Of a DNA stretch of 64,000 nucleotides, positions 24,831-36,299 are shown in pieces. The translations under genes were made by a program, and so were the position numbers. Position 1 is the first letter of the stretch, and each line of letters starts with the position of its first letter. The notes below the pieces were generated by a model. It ran no database searches, was not told the origin of the DNA, and saw only the letters and a program-made list of their open reading frames with translations. This DNA comes from Talinum fruticosum (lineage: Eukaryota; Streptophyta; Magnoliopsida; Caryophyllales; Talinaceae), in assembly GCA_021018815.1 (NCBI GenBank), contig JAITYX010000022.1, positions 930,001-994,000 of the forward strand, in the 5' to 3' direction.

Positions 24831-25168
24831 AAAACAATGAAACTTACAGTTTTCGAAACAAAAGTAGAACTTAAATTCTGATTGCATGATACTACTATGA
24901 CGAGCTCTCATCACAGCTAGTGCGGCAAGACTTCTGATGAGTGATTTACCTGTACAAGTGAACTCCTGCAGGGTGTCAGAGAGAAAATGATTCTGTCCCT
25001 GGTTGACCGGATCTTCAAGTAGCAGCTGCAAGATGGTTCATTTAAGGTTTCAAGCTTCAACTTACTATTGATCGTCCAGATCTCAGAGAAGAGTTTGTCT
25101 CCTGAAAGGTGTAGAACTCGAAGGAGTCTGACACCCACAGAAAACACAGTTTCCAAATTGCAGACCAT
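24830..25168 (-). pseudogene. CNL relic C: coiled-coil N-terminus only
   Basis: The ATG at 25,166-25,168 follows the leader CAAAATCAAAGA, identical to that of E and nearly so in A and G. The first frame (NLETVFSVGVRLL, then KLFSEIWTINSKLKLE) lines up with CNL F (DLGTVFSAAQTIF, then ELFSILGYTSELKKLE). After a frame change the segment LSDTLQEF to LAALAVMRA aligns loosely with the F segment from LYIDELKDV to FATLAQRKL. The sequence then ends where the copia fragment begins. The NB-ARC and LRRs are absent. Protein similarity is weak, and the call rests chiefly on the shared leader and start position. Confidence 0.55.
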
Positions 25169-25985
25169 TCTTTGATTTTGGGACAGAGATGAACGAGCTA
25201 CAGAAGAGAATGGAGATGATATTGCAAAAGGATATGTTGAGAAGAAAGCGGTGTACAGGGGATGCAGGAAGTCAGCCTAATTAGTTGAGCGATGGACTTG
25301 GGACTCTTTTAAAGGTGCAATCAGGAGAAAATATGGGGAAAACTGTAAATGTAAATGGGAAAATATGGGGAAAACTATAAATGTAAACGACGAACTGTCG
25401 AAGATCCCAGGAAACTATTCACTGTGAATTTCTGTCGAAGGTCCCAGGATACTACTCACTGCGAATTTCATTGTCGAAGAACCCACGAAACTACACTCAC
25501 AGTGAATTTCAGCTTTTGTTCATGACATTCTGAGGTGTAAAGAGTATACTTTTCAACTTCTCAATATCTTAAGCCCTTTATTGGTGGTGAATTAAGTGAA
25601 TACGCCAGACATACGACCCTGCAAGCTCGTGGTTTAAAAACAGAGGAATCATTATATAAAGTAACTGCTGTGTGCAGTGTGGTATGAAGAAGAATTACTT
25701 TAAAAAGCAATTCATAGTCACGAGCAACTATGATCAGGTAATTTACATACCTGAGACCATAAGAGTACTGCAAATTCAAGGGATATTAACTCAACTTCCC
25801 CCAAGTTCAATACATCCTTGAAGAGGCGATTACTTCTACTGCCAGCCAATAACAGGCCACAAAAACAGTACAATCATTAAGAAAATTAACCAATTAGAAA
25901 ATAAGAAAAAGACCCAAATTTTGGAGCACAAGTAGCATGACTAGAAAAGTATGAACAAACAATGAATATAGTAAAGAAATAACAT
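25169..25985. other. Upstream flank of relic C with short tandem repeats
   Basis: Two small tandem arrays stand out. One has two copies of a 32-bp unit (GAAAATATGGGGAAAACTGT...) from 25,328 to about 25,390. The other has three copies of a 37-39-bp unit (TGTCGAAGATCCCAGGAAAC...) from 25,396 to about 25,514. The rest is AT-rich and joins the spacer sequence seen at 14,020-14,210. No gene. Confidence 0.55.
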
Positions 25986-28900
25986 TTGCTGCCACTTCAA
26001 TACATTGCCCAAGGCCTTAGTTGGAAAGCCTTACTTGGCACCATCCATATAAAGTGCCATGGCTAGGAACAATCTTTGAACCCCTATGCCAGGCATGTTA
26101 GGCCCCAGTCCACGTTGACTTGGAAGGCGTTTTTCAAGCTCCTCTGCATTTTGGCTGCCAAACTCCATATATGATATGTCTAGTGTTGAGACTGCAAAAA
26201 GAACGGGAAATGTTACTAAATAATTGCATGATTCGGCATAGTAACCTTTTGTATATCAGACATGAAGTTATATGTGAAAGTCAGTCATTGAGGCTACAAA
26301 TAATACCTTGTTAATTAGCAAAACGAACATCCACACTAAGCAATAGGAGATCAAGTATGAGGATGCCAACATTAAGGACACCACCGCACTTACAGTTGAT
26401 GATGAACTAGAAGGAACTGCTGTACCTCCAGCTAGGATCAATTGAGATATTGCATGATCACCAGTTCACCACATAGAATTGATAGTTCTTTCAGATTGGG
26501 AAGGGATTACGAGATGTTGGTCTTAAAAAGAAAGCACTGACTGAATCCAATACTCTGAACTAATGGGGAAGAAGACAATGCACTGTTTGTGAAAACTCTT
26601 ATCCAGATGTCCCTGAAAGAATGATAATAAATTCATTGACCACTGCTCTGCTGTGACATGCAAAAATGCTGATGATAATGCCGATCGAATTAATAAATCC
26701 TAACATAAGCAGGTCCAACCATTTCAAATCAGAATTGCAAACTCATTAGTTATCAAAGCGACTTGCTTAATTCAGATGCTGCAGTAGGATGTTTATCCCT
26801 AGTTGCAAAACCTCACCTGGCATGGACTGTGTTTAGAATTTAGAGCAACATGGCTAAGGGACAACCTTTGAAGGGTTAACCCATGCACTCCCCAAGTGTA
26901 AATACTTACTTAGATGAACAAGGGTCGAGTGGCAAAGGGAGGGAGAAATTTGCCCTTTTACTCGTGACTGGTTAGCACGAGCGACATCCAGGACAAGCAA
27001 GGGGTTGCTAGATATAAGCATGTATGTGTTAGAGGGAGCACTACCCAGAGGTCGAGCTGAAATTGCAAGAACTACTGCACCTCCAATTAGGATCAATTGA
27101 TTCCACTCTTCCTTCAGATTGGATTGATATGTTTCTGGTACATAACACTCTATTCATTGACCTACTCCATGAAGAGAAACCATGGTTCTTGTCAATATTT
27201 CAAGATGGTGCTGACATCCCATTGAAACTTAAAAGAGCATACAGTGATGAAAAACTGACTAATTTATGGCCTAACTGATTTCAACTTCAGTGCACGAACG
27301 AAATTTTGTTGGTCTGTGTTTTTTTTTTTCAAGATTCTGAAACTCATTTACTAGTAGAAAAATCATCCGACGGCCTCAGAAATTGGAGCAGCGATGACAT
27401 ATGATGGCTGGTGGTTGGTTCCTTAGCATTGTTGAGTTTATTGGCTTGACATGTCGGCAAAAGGAAGCATATTGCAAGTATCAGATACTCAGTTACCCAT
27501 ATTCTGGAATTAACATGAAAAAAATTCCTTTTCTAAGCTAAATGTAATGAGTTCACCAACTGTATCTGCAACAAAATTTTGAGCTAAATTTACATTTAGC
27601 AGTAGCAGATTTGCTGAATGTATTTAAAGAAAAGAAAAAGAAAAAGAAATGGAATAAAAGATGAGAAAATAAAAAAGGAAGACAATCCATTACTTTGTGT
27701 CGTCCTTTATCGAACCTTTACCTTGCAAACTCTTAACGGTGCATCACACCATCAGAAAAAGTAGGATTGTCAAATAAACATAACCTCTGTTATGTTATTA
27801 TTTATGAAAATCCTGATGATAATGGTGAAGAATTTAACTTCTGACTCTGACTTTGTAATGAAATACAATTCACATAAACTTCATTTGTCCAGTGTAATAA
27901 GGCAGTGAAATATCCCAGTAAATGCACATCCAACGATTTGATTAGACCGGCAAACTGCCTAACAAGCAAAGTAACTTACCTTATAGCATGTTTAGCAGTA
28001 AGATGAAAGAATGAACATCCGTGGAATTCTCTGAGCAGGATGGGAACAAACAAACAAATAAACTTAGCTCAGATAATGATATTGAAGGGTGGATTGAGAT
28101 TTTGCATATATTTGGTCGACAGTTTACCTTTTTATAGTAATTCTTGGAGAAATTGGATACACTAGAGTCAGCGATGGTCTTGCATTCTTTGTTTGCTGCT
28201 TGAAAAGAGAGAAAAGGACACGGATATCGGGGAATCCATGATGCAATGCCACACATTATCAGGCCAGTGCGAAACTTCATCTTTCTTGTTGTGAATGATG
28301 ATTCCAGAACTCAAGCACTGTCCTAAAAACCGTTTTTCAATTAAACCCGGACAGTGTAGCACCGACATTTCATCTTATGGTTAGGCTGCAAACTGAATAT
28401 CCACAAATGGACCAAAGGCAGCAAAAAACAATATTTCAGAATATAGATATCTATCTGTAACTGGGAAAGGGAAAAGTAAAAGCCAATTAATGCCTATATC
28501 AGGGTACTCCATGACAATGTCATGTCAATCCCCTCACCCTGAAATCTGCTTAAATTATCAGGGTACCAATCAAAACTTAATCACCGTAAGAAACTATGGA
28601 CACCAGATTTGCCAGCTGAATCCCTGTACATCTCACAGGCTACTTTAGAGCCAAGAGAAAGGAGGAATCAATGTCTATATCCATGCACGCTTACAAAGTA
28701 TTGACTGCAGAAGTAAACACCGTACATGGGAAAGCCTAAACCAAAATGACATTATCACACATCACAGACTCAACTATTTAGTCATGCTTAAAATTCATGA
28801 AATAAGATAATATAAAAAGAAAATGTGATGATGAAAAATGAAATAAATAGCATGGTCGTTCAACATTGCCGAGCTATAATGGTTTGCACATTGCTAAGAT

Positions 28901-29179
28901 GATAATCTACTTCACTTGATAAAACTAGTAAACGTAGTGTATTGTTGAACAATCCAACAAGATACAAATCCACCCATTTGATTTTGACTTCTGGACTGAT
29001 TGATTATCAGATAGCTAACATAATTTCATAATAACTCATAAAATGGATGCAGCAATATGCAGAGGATGAAAAAGAAAATGTTTATGGACGTAGCAATTAT
29101 GGGAAGAAATAGGAATGGTAATGGAAACATGACAGGTTTGGATGTGTTGATTGTGTTACCTTAATTCCCTGCTCACTAG

Positions 29180-29600
29180 CACTCAGAAAATGAGGGAATA
29201 TAGATGTCAGGGATGTGTTGGATGCTTGGCCAGTCTTCCTCGGTGGGCTTGCGGCATAGTTCCCTGAGGCCGTCAGAATGATGTGAAATCCAAACGGTTT
29301 TGAGGAAATTGAGTTCCGGCATCCATTCTGACATTGATTCCAGTTCTTCACAATTATAAATACGCAGGGATCGGAGGCAGTGAGGTTGTTCATCCCATTT
29401 GGAAATTTCACCATCTTTGGCAGCAAACCTAATGTCAAGGAACGGAGGGATTGATGAAGGCAACGCCATGGCATCCCATCTTCCTCCTCTCCTTCTTTGC
29501 TTAGACTCGGACTGGGCAAGTTCCATAATTCTAAGCTCTCCAAGGCAGTGAGATGCTCCAACCCTCCACTCACACTCTTCAAAGTCTAACAGATTACAAA
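29180..29600 (-). pseudogene. CNL stub D: C-terminal LRR fragment
   Basis: Paralog of stub R1. Minus-strand frames give GGLEHLTALESLELWNL, DGMPWRCLHQSL and LPKMVKFPNGM. The frame then shifts near 29,370, and the family ending GEDWPSIQHIPDIYIP continues in another frame to about 29,200. All upstream CNL domains are missing, with the same breakpoint as R1. It has one more lesion than R1 and is not functional. Confidence 0.85.
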
Positions 29601-30270
29601 AATATCCGTCATGGTAGGTTTGGCAGGTAGCTGCATTTATGTTGTCATTGCAAACACCAAGCTTGGGCTCCACTCTTGCCTTCATACTCTTTATCTGGAT
29701 CCACATCCAACTGTGTCTGGTTTACTCTGTTTTTGTTCATCACTGAGTCCGTCCTTAGATTTGTGATTGAAAGAGATAATTTGATCAGCCATTCGGATAA
29801 CAGATTCATTGCCAACATATCGTCAAAGAAATCAGCAAAGCAATAGTTATTGGTTCTATGTTGAGAAATAAGAATACTAACTTTGTCCTACAAAGTTGAC
29901 GATTTAAGTGCTGTGTCATATCAGCATGTAGCGCAGATGCTGATGCACAACTGTAATTCTCCGCTAATTCTTATCTAATTGCCAAGACTCAGCCAAGCTT
30001 CCAGGAGACTGACATGAAAAGGAAAGGGCTTGTGACGAATGCCCTGTTTCAGATGCAATAGAGAGGCAGGTAAAAAGGGGAAGAATAGTAAGCATAATCA
30101 TCCAAAGCTACCGAATCATCCGTTGACCGGAAAATCAACTGAAAGAGACGCCTCTGGATCAGAAAAACTTCATATTCTTTTAAAGGTGATATAGACCGAA
30201 TATGTATAACTAGAAGGCAATACCACATTTGCAATTCAACATCAATATCAAATGATCCTAAGAATTCTAG

Positions 30271-30393
30271 ATGTACCAACAGTAGAGTTATATATAATAA
30301 CATATCTAATTTGCATATGATACTAACTATCTATATGTACCAACAGTAGAGTTATATATAATAACATATCTATTTTGCATATGATACTAACTA
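30271..30393. repeat. 64-bp direct tandem duplication
   Basis: Two near-identical copies begin ATGTACCAACAGTAGAG at 30,271 and 30,335. The paralogous position near 5,412 has only one copy, so the duplication arose after the segmental duplication. Confidence 0.8.
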
Positions 30394-30828
30394 AAGGGCT
30401 TCAAAAAAGGAAAAAAGGGACTATTAACAAGTGATACCAAGACAAGTAAAAAGGATTACCTGCCAGGGGACACCAACACTCTTCCATCAGTATAGGTACA
30501 ACACAATATGTGCCATCCAATCTATGCATAAATACATACATCATTAACAAGGGGACACCAAAAACATGCACCTAGTCATAGCACAAGAAGACTGAAGGAA
30601 CACAAGCAGCACAGCCAGGAAGCGTTTACATTATCAATGACAGCCATTGCAATTTTGTCATGGCCTAGAACCTTAGTTTGAGGCTTGATTTTCAGATTTA
30701 CAGTAGAACAAGACGTCCCTCCAAAGTTACTCTTCCTCTCTGGAAGGCAAGGACCACAACTGTTTGAAGGAAAAACATTTGTCTGCATAATCAATTGGCA
30801 GCCACCCTCTTTGTATTTAACTCATAAT

Positions 30829-31903
30829 ATCAAAAGAAAACGGGATGATGAAAAATGAAATAAATAGCATGGTCATTTGACTTATTTCAACGTTGTCAAG
30901 CTATAATGGTTTGGATCAAGGCACATTGCTAAGATGATAAGCTACTTCCCTTTATAAAACTGGTCAAAGTAAATACAAAGAAGATGAAGGCTGGTAGTTG
31001 GTTCCTTGGCATTGTTAAGTTTATTGGCTTGACATGTCAGCAAAAGGAAGCACATTGCAAGTACAGAAGTAACATATGAGAAAATTTTCCTTTTTTAAGC
31101 TAAATATAATGAGTTCACCAACTGCATATGCAACAAAATTCTAAGCTAAATTTACATTTAATAGTATCATCTTTGTTGAAAGTATTTAAAGAAAGGAAAA
31201 GGAAAAAGAAATAGAACAAAAGATGGAAAAAAGGGAAGACAATCCATTACTTTGTGTAGTCCTTTATGTTTTGAATCTAAATCTAGATGCATAGCACTAT
31301 CACAGAAAGCAGGACTGTAAAATTTAAGAACCACTGTTATGTTATTATTTATGAAACTCCCGATGAAATACAGTTCCTCTAAAGTTTATTTATCAAGTGT
31401 AAGGACACATATCCCAGTAAATGCCCAACCATTTGATTAGACTGCAGAACTGTCTAATAAGCGAAGTAATTTACCTTATTGCATGCAGTAAGATGCAAGA
31501 ATGAACATCTGTGGAAATGTCTGAGCAGGATGGAAACAAACAAACAAATAAACTTAGCGCAAATAATGATATTGAATAGTGGACGGAGATCGTGCTTATA
31601 TTTGGTCGACGGTTTACCTTTTTATAAGTAATTTTTGGAGAAACAGGATACACGACTCAGATGCTCTTATTGTCAGTAATCTTTGTTTGCTGCTTGAAAA
31701 GAGAGAAAAGGGTATGAACATCGAGGGGAATAACCATGAAAATGCCATACAATCAGGCTGGTATGAAACTTCATCTTTTTTTTTTTTTTTGTGAATGATT
31801 CCAGAACTCAGGCACAGTCTTAAAAATTGTTTTTCACTTGAACCCAGACAGTGTAGCACCAGCATTTCCAAACGCTGTTCATCTTATGGTTATGGTGCAA
31901 ACT
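30829..31903. repeat. Mosaic spacer downstream of CNL E, left part
   Basis: The first 130 bp match 7,895-8,010. From about 30,985 the sequence then matches 1,390-2,340 and 27,405-28,375. Repeats in this order occur nowhere else in the window, so the spacer was assembled by unequal exchange. No intact gene. Confidence 0.6.
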
Positions 31904-32330
31904 CCTGTTCGGCAACAGCGTTTTGAATAGCTTTTAGCGTTTTGACCAAGTCAAAACACTAATCAATCAAATATTAGCGTTCGGTAAGGTAGTGTTTTAA
32001 TTAGCGTTTGCAGTAGCTTTTAGCGTTTCAAGTAGTGTTTCTGAAAAGTTAAGAATATTAGCTTTTTACATTTGAAAGTAGCGTTTTATATTTTTTGACA
32101 AAAAATCCCTTCATTAATTTATATTTAACAAATTATTTATATCCTTTTACGTCAATTTACAATAATCAACTAACTCAACCGCTAAATTTACCGAACACAT
32201 TTATTCAACCGCTCAATTGAACAGACTACCCGCTAACAGCTTAAAATCTAACAGCTATCAACTACCTAAACAGCTATCAGCTACACAAACAGCTATCCGC
32301 TACTCAAACAGACTCATTTTGCCGAACAGG
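31904..32330. mobile_element. MITE with CCTGTTCGGCAA inverted ends
   Basis: This 427-bp element starts CCTGTTCGGCAA and ends TTGCCGAACAGG, a perfect 12-bp inverted pair. Inside, the left half repeats TAGCGTTT words and the right half repeats AACAGCTATC words. There is no coding capacity. Terminal sequences of this type fit hAT-like MITEs, but the adjacent 8-mers (TGCAAACT, GATATGCA) do not match, so the target duplication is lost or the superfamily is different. It sits in a spacer that is continuous in paralogs near 2,362 and 28,400. Confidence 0.75.
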
Positions 32331-32886
32331 GATATGCACAAAATGACATTATCATACATCACTGACTCAACTATCCAGTCACGCATAAAATTCATGAAAT
32401 AAAATAATATTAAAAGAAAAAGGGATTACGAAAAATGAAATAAATAGCATGGTCATTTCAACGTTGTCGAGCTATAATGGTTTGGATTAAGGCACATTGC
32501 TAAGATGATAAGCTACTTCCCTTGATAAAACTGGCAAAAGTAAATAGGAAAAAAAGGTTTGTATCTCTAATATTTAGAGCATAGGTTGATAAAGTGCATA
32601 TTGTTGAACAATCCAACAAGATATAAATCCACCCATTTGATTTTGACTTCTGAACTGATTGATTATCAGATAGCTAACATAATTTTAGGACGGAAACTCT
32701 CAAACAAAACTTTATGGACGTAGAAATTTGCAGAGGATGAAAAAAACTTTTATCGGTTCTTTGAAAAAAGAATTAGAATGAGAATGAGGGAATTGTGGGA
32801 AGAAACAGGAATGATAACGTAAACATGATAGGTTTGGATGTGTTGAATGTGTTACCTTAATTCCTCATTCGCCAGTATTCTGAAAA
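32331..32886. repeat. Spacer directly 3' of CNL E
   Basis: Very similar to 7,825-8,370, the 3' flank of CNL A, including the line TATAATGGTTTGGATTAAGG, which is an uninterrupted hAT target site. No gene. Confidence 0.6.
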
Positions 32887-35800
32887 TCAGGAAATATAGA
32901 TGTCAGGGATGTGTTGAATGTTTGGCCAGTCTTCCCCGGTGGGTTTGCAGCATCGTTCCCTGAGGCCGTTAGAACTGCTTGAAATCTCAAGGGTTTTGAG
33001 GGAGGTGAGTTCCGGCATCCATTCTGGCACTGATTCCAATTCTTTACAATCGTGAATTATCAGGGATTGGAGGGCAGTGAGGTGGCGCATCCCATCTGGC
33101 AATTTCAACATCTTTGGCATCAAACCTAATTCCAAGGAACGGAGGGAGTGATGAAGGCAACGCCATGGCATCCCATCTTCCTCCTCTCTCTCTTCTTGTT
33201 TGCTTAAACTCAGACTGGGCAAGTCCCATAATTCTAAGCGCTTCAAAGCAGTGAGATGCTCCAATCCACGCACACTCTTCAGATTCTGGCATTGAATAAT
33301 TCGAAGCTCTGGCAGGGACGACAAGCAGGTACGGAACACGTCCTCAAATTCTGATAAACTCTCCACCTCCTTATCATCATTTATAATCATGACCTTGAGA
33401 CATTGAATAGCCTCCATTGGCAAAATCGATGTGAGGTGTCCCATGTTGCTTGTCCTCACCAACCTTAGTTTGGAATTCCCAGATTCATTAGTAATCGTTA
33501 TTCCAAATTGTTCATTGAAACCCCTTCCAAGCGTAGTTCTTCCAGGGTAGTACATGAAGGAATACATGTCAGGTTAGGGCACGAGTTTATTCGCAGCCGA
33601 GAAAGACGAGGAAAGCAAGGCAATACATGGCACTCGTGCTCGGTGTTGCTCCACCATCCTTTCAACATTGGAATTCTTTCTAAGTAAAATTTTTCAAGGG
33701 AGGGAAAGAATATCTGTGATTCCCAAGTTCCTGCGCCATCACTCATATTTCGACTGCATCTTGTATTCTCTATGTACTCCAATTCAGACAAACCAACAAG
33801 CCGTAGGGATTTCAGATTACACAATTTTCTAAGCATGGGCAGCTGCTGCAACCTTGTACACTCGTAAAGGTATAAACCAACAAGATTTGGAAGAGAGATT
33901 GTCAAGTTGTCTTCTATTGCCCAACTCGGCAATCTCCTACCTCCATAGCTCATCAATTGTAAGTTTCTAAGCTTAGGATGAGGCTTTAGGTCTTCTAACA
34001 ATAATCCTTCTTCCAGACCCCTAGCAAACTCAATTGTAACGTCATTCAAAAGTTCCTTGTTCTTTATGTAACTTCTTTCCCCAACATTTTCCACCAAATA
34101 TTCAGTAGTTTTGAGGATCTTAATACACAAACTGCCTTTCAGTTGCGTAAGAGCTTTCAGTTCCTCCATTTGATCAATAATACTTTGCTTTGAAGTCGAA
34201 TTATTATCACCGAATACAAACAAAGGTAGCTTTTGAAGACAACTTAACTTTCCCATGCCCCGAGGCATACCATTAAGCTTCTCACAATCAGAAGTTATAT
34301 ACAAGACCCTAAGCTTAACCAGTTTCTGCAAATCCTTTGGCAACTTTTTTAATCTATAGCAATTCTTTAAATTTAAGACCTGCAGATTATGTAGTTTCGT
34401 AATTGAGTTAGGTAGCATCTCTAACTCATCATTTCCAGAAAGATCAAGATACCTCAAATGCAGTAGCCCTCCCAAGACATTTGGCAAGCTTTTGATTCGA
34501 GACCCACTCAAATCCAGTGCCCTTAGGCATAACCAATTATTCAACAACTCGCCAACAGGTATCCGTTGTTCCCCATAACTTAAACGAAGACATGTTCGAA
34601 GCTTACTCCTTGTGAAAGAGCATTGTATGCCTTCACCAGTAGAATTATAAGACAAATGCCGGATTCTGCTGTCCAAGTTTGTCGTAAACGGATCGGTTGC
34701 ATAAATCTCCGCTTGTGCTACTTCTTGGCCAATATCATGCATCAGATCATGAATTTTACATGAAATAATTTCTCCATATTCATCTTTTTCAATATCTTGG
34801 AAAAAACATCTTCTCACCAAAATCAAAAAATATTCATCACTGGCATCTTGTATGCTTTGACCTTCCTCGGGTACAACATAACCTTGTGCCATCCAAAGAT
34901 TTAACAGCATCTCCTTCTCGATGACATGATCTTTCGGAAATAATGCACAATAACTAAAACAAGTCTTCAATGGGGACTCAAGATTATGGTAGCTAAGTTT
35001 CAATATAGGTTCAATGCCGTCATTCTTGCCATATTTAAGTTTACCTAATGCTTTCTTTTGAAATGATAACCACTTCTCTTTGGGATGACCATGAAGAAGA
35101 CTTCCTACCACTTTTATAGCAAGAGGAACGTTAGCACATCTTTTAACTATTTTTCGACCAATTTCTTCTAAATCAAGAGTGTTTACTTGCTCACGATGTG
35201 CTTGCTCAAATGCTATCCTCTCAAACAAACGCCATGAATCCTCTTCCGACAATCCCTTTAACTTATGCACAAGCTCATCTCCAAGTATTGCGGCTGTGTG
35301 TTCTGAACGTGTAGTCACCACAATCCAGCTTCCCTTTGACCAATCATCAAGTAGTTTGCCAACTCAAGCAAACGGCGACGATCCTCGCTCCATACATCGT
35401 CTAAAACCATGAGGTACTTCTTTTCAGCTAGTTGATCTCGGAAATGTTTCTGTAAGGGTTCCATTGTCAGGTCTCCATGATTTGTAAGTGTTATCGAGTG
35501 CAAAATCTTACAAAGAACGTCCTTCACATCCAAGGTTTTTTGATCCTGATCAGAGACACAAGTCCATACTCTCAAGGGAAATCCTTCTATTATCCTTGGA
35601 TCATTAAACACTAACTGAGCAAGAGCAGTTTTGCCTAATCCTCCAATTCCCACAACGGCAAGGCAGGAAACATCTCGATGAACATCAGGATCTAGCAACC
35701 TGTGCGTGATCTGATCTACATCATCCTCTCTCCCAATAATATTCTTGGCATATACATAAGAACAAGTCTCTTCCCTTCTCCTACGGGTGGGTTGGCTATC

Positions 35801-36229
35801 CAACTTAAAGCCAAACTTAGCATGGTCACTAGCAATGTTATCCAACCTCTTCCTAATTTCCTTAACCCCTTGGGCCATTCTATGAGCAGTAGCAAGTGGG
35901 TTGAAGCGAGAAAACAAAAGACGAACCTTTTCGGAGACTTTACCACCCTTGATCAGTTTCTTCCTCTGTGCTAGAGTGACAAACTCATCAATCAAATCAT
36001 CCGCATCATAAACAACGTCCTTGAGCTGGTCAACATAGAGTTGGGCTTGAGGAGGGAGCTCCGTCTTGGATTCAGCTTCTTCGAGCACAGCCTTGACGAT
36101 GTTGACAGTATGTCCGAGATTTTCCAGCTCCGATTTGTAACCCAAAATGGAGCAAACCTCTCTAAGCTCATTACATTGTAGGGCAGCAAACAGAGTTTGG
36201 GCAACAGACAAAACCGTAGCAAAGGCCAT
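32887..36229 (-). pseudogene. CNL E: RGA2-like CC-NB-ARC-LRR gene with two frameshifts
   Basis: Closest paralog of CNL A. The start ATG is at 36,227-36,229. The coiled coil (1-170) includes DVVYDADDLIDEF near 71-83. The P-loop GIGGLGKTAL lies near 194-203, kinase-2 LMVLDDVW near 273-280. RNBS-B is interrupted by a one-base deletion at 35,332-35,334. The downstream frame then holds NVPLA, RNBS-D CFSYCALFPKD, the MHD segment IHDLMHDI and the LRRs. A second one-base loss near 33,522, in the LRRs after LRLEG, shifts the frame again. The final frame ends with the family C-terminus HIPDIYIS and a stop at 32,887. With only two single-base lesions it is a recent pseudogene or an assembly artefact. 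If translated as given it would yield a truncated CC plus partial NB protein of about 300 residues. Confidence 0.92.
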
Positions 36230-36277
36230 TCTTTGATTTTGAGTCAGAGGTTGGAGATGGTACTGCAATTGGGAGGG

Positions 36278-36286
36278 TATATTTTA
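36278..36286 (-). promoter_or_regulatory. Putative TATA box of CNL E
   Basis: TAAAATATA on the minus strand lies about 50 bp upstream of the ATG, matching the position of the AT box in CNL A within an otherwise conserved leader. The call rests on position and conservation only. Confidence 0.35.
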
Positions 36287-36299
36287 AAAAGAAGTGGCG

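Larger units (their letters stand above)
25989..30828. repeat. Segmental duplication, copy 2 (pairs with 1-5,925)
   Basis: Same order of sequence as 1-5,925, including spacer blocks, LRR stub D and its upstream region, but without the hAT element. The exon-like blocks are better preserved: minus-strand ILIGGAVVLAISARPLGS (about 27,040-27,095), LILAGGTAVPSSSSS (about 26,400-26,445) and SYMEFGSQNAEELEK (about 26,135-26,190). The homology breaks at 30,828 after TTTAACTCAT, where the sequence jumps to a stretch like that at 7,895, marking a recombination joint. Confidence 0.75.
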
